Positions 29,832 to 39,514 of a DNA stretch of 64,000 bases are shown here, piece after piece; position 1 is the stretch's first letter; each line of letters opens with the position of its first letter. The stretch covers positions 558,001-622,000 of the forward strand of contig BRXU01000047.1 of the NCBI GenBank assembly GCA_030267565.1, read 5' to 3'. The DNA is from Pleodorina starrii. Taxonomy: Eukaryota; Chlorophyta; Chlorophyceae; Chlamydomonadales; Volvocaceae. A program made the position numbers and the translations under genes. The notes beneath the pieces were generated by a model that did not search any database, was not told where the DNA came from, and saw nothing but the letters and a program-made list of their open reading frames with translations.

Positions 29832-32443
29832 CCGCCGGTATGCCGTAAACCTGAAGCTCGGATATCTGAAGTTCGGAGACGGCAGAGGCGTTGCCAAAAT
29901 TCTGGAGGGTGATGTACCGGCCCGTGACCGGTGGCTCAAGGTCTATCGTAAGAACACTTGCAGTGGAACTAGGCCCTTCCATTTTGAAAACGAGCTCATT
30001 CAGCGTGATTTGGTTGGCAGTTAGGCTGTTGCTGACGAGGGCTCCGCCCACACGAAATTCCGCATTCGCAGTACGTTCGCCGCAGCAATCGCGCCGGTTG
30101 TAATAAACGATCTTTGAGACGGTGAATAGGCTGCCCAAATCGATGGATAACCAGGGAGCTCGGTCACCGCTGTCGCTTCGGAATATCTCAACTCCTGTAT
30201 TTGAAACTGTACCATCAAGAGCGAACTGAGGGCCAAATGATTTGAGGTCGGAAAGAGCGACTGATGACGCGAATGCGAGCTTGCCGATAGCCACATTTGA
30301 TGCTGTTGAATGCGGCGATCGCTGTGGTGGTAGAGGTCTTGGTGGGACGGGTGAGGGTGGTGGCGGGCTGCTGGGTGGAGGAGGAGGCGGGGGAGGCCTG
30401 GGCGGCAAAGTTGAGGATAGTGGGCTTGGTGGGAACAGGGACGGTGGTGGGCTTGGCGGAGGCGGAGAAGGTGGCAGAGGGCTTGGGGGGACGGGTGAGG
30501 GTGGTGGCGGGCTGGGTGGGGTTGGTGGGGGGGGAGGGCTGGGTGGTAAAGGTGAAGGTGGTGGGCCTGGTGGGACTGGGGACGGTGGAGGGCTGGGTGG
30601 AGGTGGAGAAGGTGGTAGTGGGCTTGGCTGGACGGGTGAGGGTGGTGGCGGGCTGGGTGGAGGTGGTGGTGGGGGAGGGCTGGGTGGTAAAGGTGACGGC
30701 GGTGGTCTTGGTGGCACCGGGGACGGTGGCGGGCTTGGGGGGGCTGGAGAGGGTGGCAGAGGGCTTGGTGGGACGGGTGAGGGTGGTGGCGGGCTGGGTG
30801 GAGGTGGTGGTGGGGGAGGGCTGGGTGGTAAAGGTGAAGGTGGTGGGCTTGGTGGGACCGGGGACGGTGGAGGGCTAGGTGGAGGTGGAGAAGGTGGTAG
30901 TGGGCTTGGCGGGACAGGTGAGGGTGGTGGCGGGCTGGGTGGAGGTGGTGGTGGGGGAGGGCTGGGTGGTAAAGGTGAAGGTGGTGGGCTTGGTGGCACC
31001 GGGGACGGTGGAGGGCTAGGTGGATGTGGAGAAGGTGGTAGTGGGCTTGGCGGGACAGGTGAGGGTGGTGGCGGGCTGGGTGGTGGTGGTGGTGGGGGAG
31101 GGCTGGGTGGTAAAGGTGAAGGTGGTGGGCTTGGTGGCACCGGGGACGGTGGCGGGCTTGGGGGGGCTGGAGAGGGTGGCAGAGGGCTTGGCGGGACGGG
31201 TGAGGGTGGTGGCGGGCTGGGTGGAGGTGGTGGTGGGGGAGGGCTGGGTGGTAAAGGTGAAGGTGGTGGACTTGGTGGCACCGGGGACGGTGGCGGGCTT
31301 GGGGGAGGTGGAGAAGGTGGCAGAGGGCTTGGCGGGACGGGTGAGGGTGGTGGCGGGCTGGGTGGAGGTGGTGGTGGGGGAGGGCTGGGTGGTAAAGGTG
31401 AAGGAGGTGGGCTTGGTGGCACCGGGGACGGTGGCGGGCTTGGGGGGGCTGGAGAGGGTGGCAGAGGGCTTGGTGGGACGGGTGAGGGTGGTGGCGGGCT
31501 GGGTGGAGGTGGTGGTGGGGGAGGGCTGGGTGGTAAAGGTGAAGGTGGTGGGCTTGGTGGCACCGGGGACGGTGGCGGGCTTGGGGGGGCTGGAGAGGGT
31601 GGCAGAGGGCTTGGGGGGACGGGTGAGGGTGGTGGCGGGCTGGGTGGAGGTGGCGGTGGGGGAGGCAGGGTGGCTATCTTATTTTGCTGAGTATCTACGG
31701 CCGGAGATACTCCTGGCTCAAAAGTGCTGAGAGTAACTGTCAGGATCTGTCTAGGAGGCGATATTCCCGGCTAAACACGGCCCCGGGAGATATCATGCCC
31801 ACCTGTGAGGCCGGATTATCTAAACCTTCAGCTTTTTGCACGGCAAAAGTATCTTCCGATTTCCAAAAATTTCCCCCAAATATATATTCATATCTTAAGA
31901 TAGCCACCCTGGGGGGAGGGCTGGGTGGTAAAGGTGAAGGCGTTGGCGGGCTGGGTAGAGGTGATGGTGGGGGAGGACTAGGTGGCATGGGAGGGGATGG
32001 TGAGGGGGGAGTAGGAGGGGATGGTGGTGGCGGCGGAGGCAGGCCGGGCACATCGACGTAGGCCCAAGTGTGGTCGGTCCGCAGCAGGAACGTGTTGTTG
32101 GGGCCGTAAAGCACTGCACCGACGTATGCGCGGCCCGCAGTATTGATCACTTCAAGCACCAGCAGGTTCTGGCCCGCTGGCAGATCGAGCTGCACCGGTG
32201 GTCCGCCATAACCATGTCTGGTCCCGTTGATGAGGCGTCTCCCGTTTAGGATTGTATTGGCGAAATCGTCAGCACGTAAGTAGAGACTGGCGTTTATGAC
32301 AGGGGCGGGTACAATGAACGACTTGTAAAAGTACAGGTAACTCCTAGGCGCACTATCTATACCGGAGAAGCTTGTCGCGATCCAGACGGGTCTGGGATCC
32401 TCGGGAAGGCTGGCGAAGGAGAGGTTGACAGAGGTGTAAACAC
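29832..32443 (-). CDS. Matrix gene exon: Gal-binding-like domain, Pro-rich linker, F5/8C discoidin-like domain
   Basis: The exon opens in phase 1 after acceptor CATGCAG. First comes a Gal-binding-like domain (about 32440-32050: [34 protein letters not shown]). Next is a linker of well over 400 residues made of [16 protein letters not shown] repeats, typical of hydroxyproline-rich volvocine wall proteins. Last is an F5/8C domain (about 30300-29850: [47 protein letters not shown]). The linker is interrupted by a hAT-like MITE at 31666-31911. Upstream and downstream frames differ by exactly the 254 bp of MITE plus duplicated target. The exon leaves in phase 1 at 29832 through a GC donor (GCGG/GCATGG), needed to join the next exon in frame. 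The product is presumably secreted; no signal peptide is in view because the gene start is not. Confidence 0.7.
30480..31650 (-). repeat. 141-bp tandem repeats encoding the Pro-rich linker
   Basis: About eight units of 141 bp (47 codons), marked by recurring GGGTGGTAAAGGTGA on the plus strand at about 30546, 30687, 30826, 30967, 31108, 31249, 31391 and 31530. Units differ by a few substitutions. The long Gly-rich and Val-rich open frames on the plus strand here are antisense shadows. Confidence 0.85.
31666..31911 (+). mobile_element. hAT-like MITE inserted in the Pro-rich exon
   Basis: 246 bp with perfect terminal inverted repeats starting CAGGGTGGCTATCTTA and an 8-bp target duplication GGGGGAGG at 31658-31665 and 31912-31919. 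An 8-bp duplication with a CAGGG terminus is characteristic of the hAT superfamily. It has no coding capacity. Read on the minus strand (gene sense), the frame ends inside it. A GT dinucleotide at 31907-31906 directly after an AGG codon and a CAG acceptor at 31689-31687 would, if spliced, leave an open in-frame join. Confidence 0.9.
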
Positions 32444-32453
32444 CTGCATGCAA

Positions 32454-33735
32454 GTGTATACATATCCACGTTAGTTTCTACTGGGCGGGTGATATAATTA
32501 TTGTACATTTTGGCACATCAGTGCATCAACTCCGGTTAGTATTTTAGGGAAGCAGCTATTCGACATTAGCAGTGAAGTTCAGTGTCTGTACGTATGTAGG
32601 CCACCGTTGTATGTGCGTGGCAGCCCTGCGTGTTCAGCGAGCACGGCATTGGCTCTTGGAAGCACTTGCAAATAATCGCCTCCCCTGTGTCAGCTTTCAT
32701 ATATTTATATCAGCCTGCAGAAGCTGTGTAACCTTGGGGTGTTGCGTCCATGCACCGCAGACCCCTGAAACCCCTAGCATGACGGCGGCACCCGTTTGTG
32801 AGGAGGTAGGGTGGCATGCTTATGTTCGTACAAGTACGAACTATGAAGACAGCACTTGGGGACACATGGTAGCCATACAAGTACGAACTATGCTTATGTT
32901 CGTAAGAACTAAGAAGAGGCCACTTGTGCTTATGTTCATAAGAACTAAGAAGAGGCCACTTGGGGACACATGGTAGCCAGCTCATCAGCGCAACAAATCT
33001 GCAACGCATCCTCAGCCCACTAGCGGTGTGTGTCGCTATAACATTTGGCAACACACTTTTTAACCCGCACACTCAATACCCGGAAATTGGTCTCAGACCA
33101 ATTGAAGGGTTAAGCACCAGAGGAGTTGTGATCCCAATGTGTGAGCCCGCAGTACACATGTGGGCGGTAACGGGGCGGTACATCGCATTGTCAGCGGCGC
33201 CGTTGCACGCCTGAAGCCGGGTAAAATACTGAGAAGTGCAAGGGCGGAAGTATGGGAGTCGCAAGCGAGGGGCGGCGAGGCGAAACGGGGTCCTATAATG
33301 GAAAGCGGCATGAGGACGCCAGTGCAGGGCGCACTGTGCTGTGTGCCTGTGAGGGCCCGTACAAGCGCACGCGTTTCAATTGAATTCGCGATTTCGAACC
33401 CATGGGTTCAATGGGAAGAGAAATCATGGAAATTCCTTAATTTCCATTGTCGGCTGGTCAATGGAAAGACCCTCCAAGGGACGCTGCACCAATACTCCAG
33501 TTCCGTTTCCGCCAGGGCCGGTGTCCTGCGACAATTGCCCGTGAAGTAGCGTATGGATGGGACATCGACGCGGACGTGCAACTTGTCCAGGCCCAGGCAT
33601 GTTGCGCTTGCGGCTTCCGCTGACTTCCGCGTAGCGAACCAATGGTGCGTTTGTCTAGGTGTCCCTGTCATTTGCCACCTCACACACTTTCCTGGCGGTA
33701 TCGTCATCGCGAATAGCATAGCTTATATAATTGGG
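32454..33735. other. Intronic sequence with a short direct repeat, no gene
   Basis: The notable feature is at about 32815-32975: tandem diverged copies of a ~40-bp unit containing GTAAGAACTAAGAAGAGGCC and ACACATGGTAGCCA. Elsewhere there are only short open frames without family resemblance. Confidence 0.5.
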
Positions 33736-33736
33736 T

Positions 33737-34372
33737 GTCAGCGTAGCTCAATTGGAAGAGCACTCGCTTGGCAATTCGATGGTCATGGGTTCGATTCCAT
33801 ACTTGATCGGATTGTCAATGGGTAGATGTGGGTTCGAGTACCACCGTTGACCCCCTGGCAGTTGGCCAGGATGTAGAAGGTTGGATGGCAGCTTACCAAC
33901 CGGTGTCGTTGGCGGGGGCAGTTGACGAAGACGGTAGATGTAGTTAGTCGAAGCTACTGGGCGGAGGACCGTACCCCTGGGAGGAGGACGCCGACCACTC
34001 AAGACGAAGGCGGTAACTACGAGCATCAAGGTTCCCGAGGTGGAGCTCCGGAGCTGGAGATGGAATCGAAGGCCAAGTTCGAAGAATGAGCGGGCAATTC
34101 CCAGGCTACCCGGTAGTCGGTACTAGCGAGGTAGCTGCTGCGGCGTGATCAGGAGGGCCAGGCTCCGGCTAGTAGCACTAACTGGCCGTGTTCCCCAGCG
34201 ATAATGGGGCGAGGAGAACGACTGCGATAGTGTCGTGGATCGTCGTACAAGTGTCGTGCGGATTGGACCACAACTGGTGGCGGCTGGTCGGCTCGCTATA
34301 TAAAGCAAATGCCAGAGTCCCGGCGGCAGGCCCCCGTCCCCTGAAACCACGCCAGAGCGTGCTCGGTGTAAC

Positions 34373-34418
<46 letters not shown>

Positions 34419-34420
34419 TA
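33737..34420 (+). mobile_element. tRNA-derived SINE (family A), copy 2
   Basis: This is the better-preserved copy. Its tRNA-like head has intact A and B boxes, its body matches 24941-25800 without that copy's extra ~214 bases, and it ends in an uninterrupted AAT run (about 34370-34415). The cloverleaf is degenerate: the D-arm (GCTC/GAGC) pairs, but the anticodon stem and part of the T stem do not. It is therefore not a working tRNA. Confidence 0.75.
33744..33798 (+). promoter_or_regulatory. RNA polymerase III internal promoter (A and B boxes) of SINE
   Basis: A box TAGCTCAATTGG at 33744-33755 and B box GGTTCGATTCC at 33788-33798 fit the tRNA-type consensus, and the spacing is normal for a tRNA gene without an intron. 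Confidence 0.7.
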
Positions 34421-34956
34421 TTTGGGCTTTATGCACGACCTGGCGATGCGACGGTGCTTGCTGTCGAGCTCGACATCGTCACCGAGGGCATGTTTAGGGA
34501 TGGTTCGACGTGTATGCTAGTGTCCGGAGGCAGTAACAAGTGCTTGGGTTGCGTGGGCATCGAGGGGAAGGTCGCAAAGGGAGTTGCTTGGCCAACCAAA
34601 ATAGAACCAACAACGGTAGCGAGGTTCCCCTGCGTTGACCAACCGCTACCTGTATCTGCGAAACCGAAAGCCGCTAATATCATTTCTAGCTAAGCTTTGG
34701 AGTATCCAAAGCCCTGCTGCAAGAAACCGTTAGGCGGCGACGTTTCTCCGGTACCCGGTCGGAAGAATCCTAACCTCGGCCGGAAGAATCCTAGACTCGG
34801 TCGGAAGAATCCTAGACTCGGTGGCGGGTATCCGTTGAACGCCACGAGCTACCCGTTACAAAACAAGGAGAAATTTATCTTCAAATTGATTTATTGATTA
34901 AGTCAGTACCAAGTAACCCGTGACACCACCCTTCCAGGAATCCGACCCCCGTGAGT
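34421..34956. other. Intronic sequence with 21-bp minisatellite, no gene
   Basis: A 79-codon open frame at 34454-34693 has no recognisable family. At about 34758-34825 there are 3-4 tandem copies of a ~21-bp unit (GGTCGGAAGAATCCTAGACTC). Confidence 0.4.
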
Positions 34957-35222
<266 letters not shown>

Positions 35223-35640
35223 TTTTATGCTGGACCGTAGGCCCTAGCGTGGGTTAAGGGAACAGACTCATGCCTCATCGGCGGGTACAGCCCATTACCG
35301 CAGTGACCGCCTTTTTGACTAAGATGGGTTGCTTCTCCCACCCACTCAGTGTCTGGACTCCGTCTCACTCGGATCACATCTGGGTACCCGCACGCATTCT
35401 TCCCAGATATGCCAGACACATCATCGTTGAACATTCAACCGTGATGAGTTCTACCAGTGCAGGGGACAGGGACATGGCTAAAGAGCCATGCGGTCACCTG
35501 CTGTTCGTTCCCACACCAGGGCCCCCATCGGTCACCCAGCCCTCCGCGAAGGCCGGGATCGAACCGATGACCTCGCGGCCACCAATTCAGTGCCCTAACT
35601 CTCAGGCACTTCCTAGGGGATACCCCCATGAGTACCCTCT
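35223..35640 (-). mobile_element. tRNA-derived SINE (family B), copy 1
   Basis: On the minus strand the head holds TGCCTGAGAGTTAGGGCAC (A-box region, Ser/Leu-tRNA-like) and a perfect B box GGTTCGATCCC within TCATCGGTTCGATCCCGG. The body matches 49090-49510, with long identical runs such as GATCACATCTGGGTACCCGC and AGATATGCCAGACACATC (plus-strand text). The 3' end runs into the CTTT tail. Confidence 0.75.
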
Positions 35641-35763
35641 GGCGGCAACACCGCTCGGCGACTAAACGCTTACACCGCTTGCACGAATAACTGGCCTTCG
35701 GCTCGCCCTTTGGGCTCGCTTAGCAAATCCCTTTCGCCATCGGCACTGTATGCACCGCAATTG

Positions 35764-35959
35764 CAACCGAAAGCGAAACCGAAACCGAGACCGAAACCAA
35801 AACCGAGACCGAAACCAAAACCGAAACTGAAACCGAAACCGCAACCGAAACCGAAAGCAAAACCGAAACCGAAACCGACAGAACCGATACCGAAACCGAA
35901 ACTGAAACCGAACCCGAAACCGAAACCGAAACCGAAACCGAAACCAAAACCGAAACCAA
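35764..35959 (+). repeat. CCGAAA hexanucleotide repeat
   Basis: About 33 imperfect copies of CCGAAA with variants CCGAGA, CCAAAA and CTGAAA. It yields Pro/Lys and Arg/Phe dipeptide frames on the two strands, which are not genes. Confidence 0.95.
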
Positions 35960-36299
35960 CGTTGCATCGCCTCCCATCCGGCCATCATTTCCCTTTTCTC
36001 CCCCCTCCCATCCTGCCGTCTTTTTGGCCTCTTTTCGAGTCAGCCATGCCCCTACCCCGCAATCCGCCCTTCTCCCCTCCCCTGTGATCCGCCTCCGCCG
36101 CCTATCACATCACCACTTCCGTGCAGCGGTGCTTGCCTCAACCCATTCCACCGAGCCGTGCCCCTAACCCACCCGCCGCCTAACCCACCGCCACCCACCT
36201 ATCCCATCATCTTATCCAAGGATGCTGGGCGATGAAATGAGGCCGGTTTCCCACTCAGGTTCCCAACTCAGAGGCACGGTTATTCCCCTCAGACCAACA

Positions 36300-38340
36300 C
36301 TTGAGCCCCGCATCCATGTCCATCTCCTCCCCCACCCCGCCCCACTCCATGCTCCGCCCCGCCCTCCTCCATGCTCCATGCTCCATGCTCCATCTCCTGC
36401 CCCGCCTCACTCCATGCTCCGTGCCGCTCCACCCCATGCTCCACCCCGCCTTGCCCCATGCTCCGTGCCGCCTTGCCCTATGCTCTGCACTGCTCCACCC
36501 CATGCTCCGCGCCGCTCTGCCTCGCCCCATGCTCCACCCCGCCCTGCTCCATGCTCCGTCCCGCTCCACCCTATGCTCCGCCTCGCTCGGCCTCGCTGCC
36601 ACCCCCTTCATCCGTGTTACTTTTCGGGGCGTCCGCCCCATTCACCCCACGTCAAGCCCACCCACATCATCACCTTCCATTCACCCCGCCCCGCTCCACT
36701 CCACCCACTTTCCTGGCGCAGTGTAACCTCCCCACCACCACCCCTGTCGAAAAGGCCGTCCTCACCCGCTTTCGCTTAACCCGCTGCTTCCTTGATGACC
36801 TCTTCACCCTCAATAAATCCGCTCCGCCCCATGCTCCGCGCCGCTCCACCTCACCCCATGGTCCGCCCCGGCCCGCCTCGCCCCATGCTTTATCCCGCCC
36901 CGCCTCACCCCATGCCGCCCCGCTCTGCCTCGCCCCATGCTCCGCCCCGCTCTACCTCAAACCATGCTCCACCCCACTCCGTCTCGTCCCATGCCCCCCC
37001 CCGCCTTGCCCATGCTCCGTCCCGCTCTGCCTCGCCCCATGCTCCACTCCGCCCCACCCCAGGGTGTTGTTCCGCCGTGCCTTGTGCAAGAGCACTGCTC
37101 CCCACGGCGCCGCGGCGTGCACTATCATGCCTGACCTCGCTCCACCCCAGGCCCGGCCCTGCCTCACCCCCTGCTCGCCCCGCTCTGCCTCACCGCATGG
37201 TCCGCCCCACGTTGCCTCGTCCTATGCTCCACCCCGCTCCGCCTCGCCCCATGCTCCGCCCCGTCCCGTGTCGCCCCATGCTTCACGCCGGTCCGCCCCA
37301 TGCTTTGTGCCACTCCGCCTCACCCCCATGCTCCGCTTCACCCCGCCTCACCGCATGCTCTGCCCCGCTCCGCCTCGCCCCGCCCCATGCTCCACCCCAC
37401 CTCGCCCCGCCCCATGGTCCATGCCGCCCCGCCCGATGCTCCGCTCCAGGGTTGCTATCTTCCTTGACGGGAGTATCTACGGGCTCAGATATTCGTTGCT
37501 CAAATGTTCCAAAAACTTCTATGGATGACGAGAAGTTTTTTGGCTGGGAAGGCCCAAAAGTATCTGTGTGCAGTGGCCAGATATCAACCATGACCATGTG
37601 CAATGTAGGAACTTGTTTTCAGTATTATCCAGCACAGTTGCTCGGAGCCGAAAACATCTTTATCGCCGTCGGGAGGGAGCCGGCGACGTGATTTTATGGG
37701 AAATGGGCTTCCGAAGTTCTATGGATGCTCAGATTGTATGGCCAGAATTCTCCCAAAAATTTCCTATTGGACACTCAAAATCGTAAAAAAACTTCTATAA
37801 AATTTTCAAGTTTTTGGGCAAATAGATATTTTTATCCTAAGATAGCAACCCTGCTCCGCTCTGCCTCGCCCCATACTCCACCCAGCCCCGCCCCGCCCCA
37901 TGCTCCACCCCGTCCCGCCTTGCTCCGACCTTGTGATCGAGCATTTGTGCGGAGTGGTGTGGCGTGTGGCCGTCACTGCCTGCCTGCCTGCCTGCCCGCC
38001 CCATGCTCCACCCCGCCCCGCCTCGCCCCATGCTCCACGCCGCTCCGCCCCATACTCTGCGGCACTCCGCGCCATGCTTCGCGCCCAATGACCGGCGTCC
38101 GCCGCCGTCTGCGTTGTCCCGCCCACTGTTCCCTGCGGCGCCGTGGTGTGCACTATCGTGCCTCACCTCGCTCCTCCCAATGCCCGGCCCTGCCTCACCC
38201 CATGCTCGGCCTGCTGTGCAGGGTGGAGCTCGTCCTATGCTCCATCCTGCCCCGCCGTGCCCCATGCTTGGCTGCCTGCCTGTCTGGCTGCCAGCCTGCC
38301 TGGCTGCCAGCCTGCCTGGCTGCCAGCCTGCCTGCCTTGT
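36300..38340 (+). repeat. Degenerate CCCCATGCTCCGCCCCGC-type repeat field
   Basis: About 2 kb built from short degenerate units around CCCCATGCTCC, GCCCCGCCTCG and GCTCCACCCC. Two longer related blocks each contain GGCGCCG(C/T)GG(C/T)GTGCACTATC (about 37097 and 38138). A stretch of GCCTGCCTG / CTGCCAGCCTGC closes it. A MITE at 37447-37853 interrupts it. Long His/Pro/Ala/Ser frames arise from the repeat. Confidence 0.85.
37447..37853 (+). mobile_element. hAT-like MITE, 407 bp
   Basis: Terminal inverted repeats CAGGGTTGCTATCTT / AAGATAGCAACCCTG and an 8-bp target duplication CTCCGCTC at 37439-37446 and 37854-37861. The ends differ from the MITE at 31666-31911 by one base in the first 15, and the interior is mostly different, so it belongs to the same family but another subfamily. 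No coding capacity. Confidence 0.9.
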
Positions 38341-38484
38341 TTTTCCCCTCCGCAGCGGCCACTTCTCGTACCACCGGGGCGGAGAGCCGAACGATGCCCG
38401 TTATCCGTTCCTTACACCGCTTGCACGAATAAAAGGGGCCACCCGTACGAAGGAGCAACTAGATGCTAACACCTACCGCGGGAT

Positions 38485-39360
38485 GGGCACGAAGAGGCAA
38501 CTAGATGCTGACACCACTGGATGGGCACGAAGGGGCAACTAGATGCTGACACCGCTGGATGAGCACGCAGGGGCAACTAGATGCTGACACCGCTGGATGG
38601 GCACGAAGGGGCAACTGCATGCTGACACCGCTGGATGGGCACGAAGGGGCAACTACATGCTGACACCGCTGGATGGGCACTAAGGGGCAACTGCATGCTG
38701 ACACCGCTGGATGGGCACGAAGGGGCAACTACATGCTGGCACCGCTGGGCGACTGGGCGCTAACAACACTGGGCGACTGGGTGCTGACACCGCTGGGCGA
38801 CTACATGCTGACACCGCTGAGCGACTAGACGCTGACACAGTAGCACGCGACCCGCAGTGACAGCGACTGGACGCTGACGCAGTGGGACGCGACCCGCAGT
38901 GAGAGGCATCCTACCTAGCGGCTGAAGGCTACAGGCTTGGGGCTAGCCCCTAGGGGCTAGGGACTAGGGACTAGCCCCTAGGGGCTAGGCCCTAAAAGTA
39001 AGTTTCCCCGACACGTACACACAGCAACGACTCGGTAACAGTGCAGCTCCACGACTTTCACGACATGCAACAGATATAATACCCTCTATTACAACGCATG
39101 CCTCCAGAAACGCGATCACGCAAACCGCAATTTTCGGTGCGTTTCGCGCCTCACACTCGGCACTCACACCGCAACGACCCGCAATAGAAGGCAACCCGTA
39201 CGAAGGGACCACCCCTACGAAAGGGCCGCCCGCAATAGAAGGTCACCCGCAATACTACGGCGCGATGTCAGCACCGCTGGGCGACTGGCCACTCATACCA
39301 CTGGGCAACTGGATGCTGACACCGCTGGGCGACCCGCACGAAAGGGCAACCCACACGTCG
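38485..39360 (+). repeat. Minisatellite cluster 1 (38-bp and 24-bp units) with palindromic core
   Basis: 38485-38750 has about seven 38-bp units (GGATGGGCACGAAGGGGCAA plus CTAGATGCTGACACCGCT). 38740-38850 has 24-bp units (CTGGGCGACTGGGTGCTGAC plus ACCG). 38936-38996 is a nested palindrome of GGGGCTAG/CTAGCCCC motifs. 39000-39250 matches 47670-47730 (CAACGACTCG and neighbours). 39250-39360 returns to the 24-bp type. Confidence 0.85.
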
Positions 39361-39514
39361 GCTTAAGGTTAATCTTAATAATAATAATAATAATGATACG
39401 CCCGGCCGGGAGCCGAGGCGTGGGTTATGGGAGCAAAGGGGGTGGGGTGACGGGTTTCCCCGGTCCCAGTCCCCCCCCGCCACCGCGAGGAACTTTAGAC
39501 TGGTCTGTCGTTGG

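Noticed and set aside
30242..31730. Long Gly-rich and Val-rich plus-strand open frames
   Set aside because: They are antisense to the Pro-rich linker. The minus strand has the linked F5/8C and Gal-binding domains and consistent splice phases.
33737..33810. Functional tRNA gene
   Set aside because: A and B boxes are present, but the anticodon and T stems do not pair properly, and the sequence continues into a dispersed repeat body with an AAT tail.
35662..36087. Pro/Lys and Arg/Phe dipeptide proteins
   Set aside because: These are frames of the CCGAAA hexanucleotide repeat.
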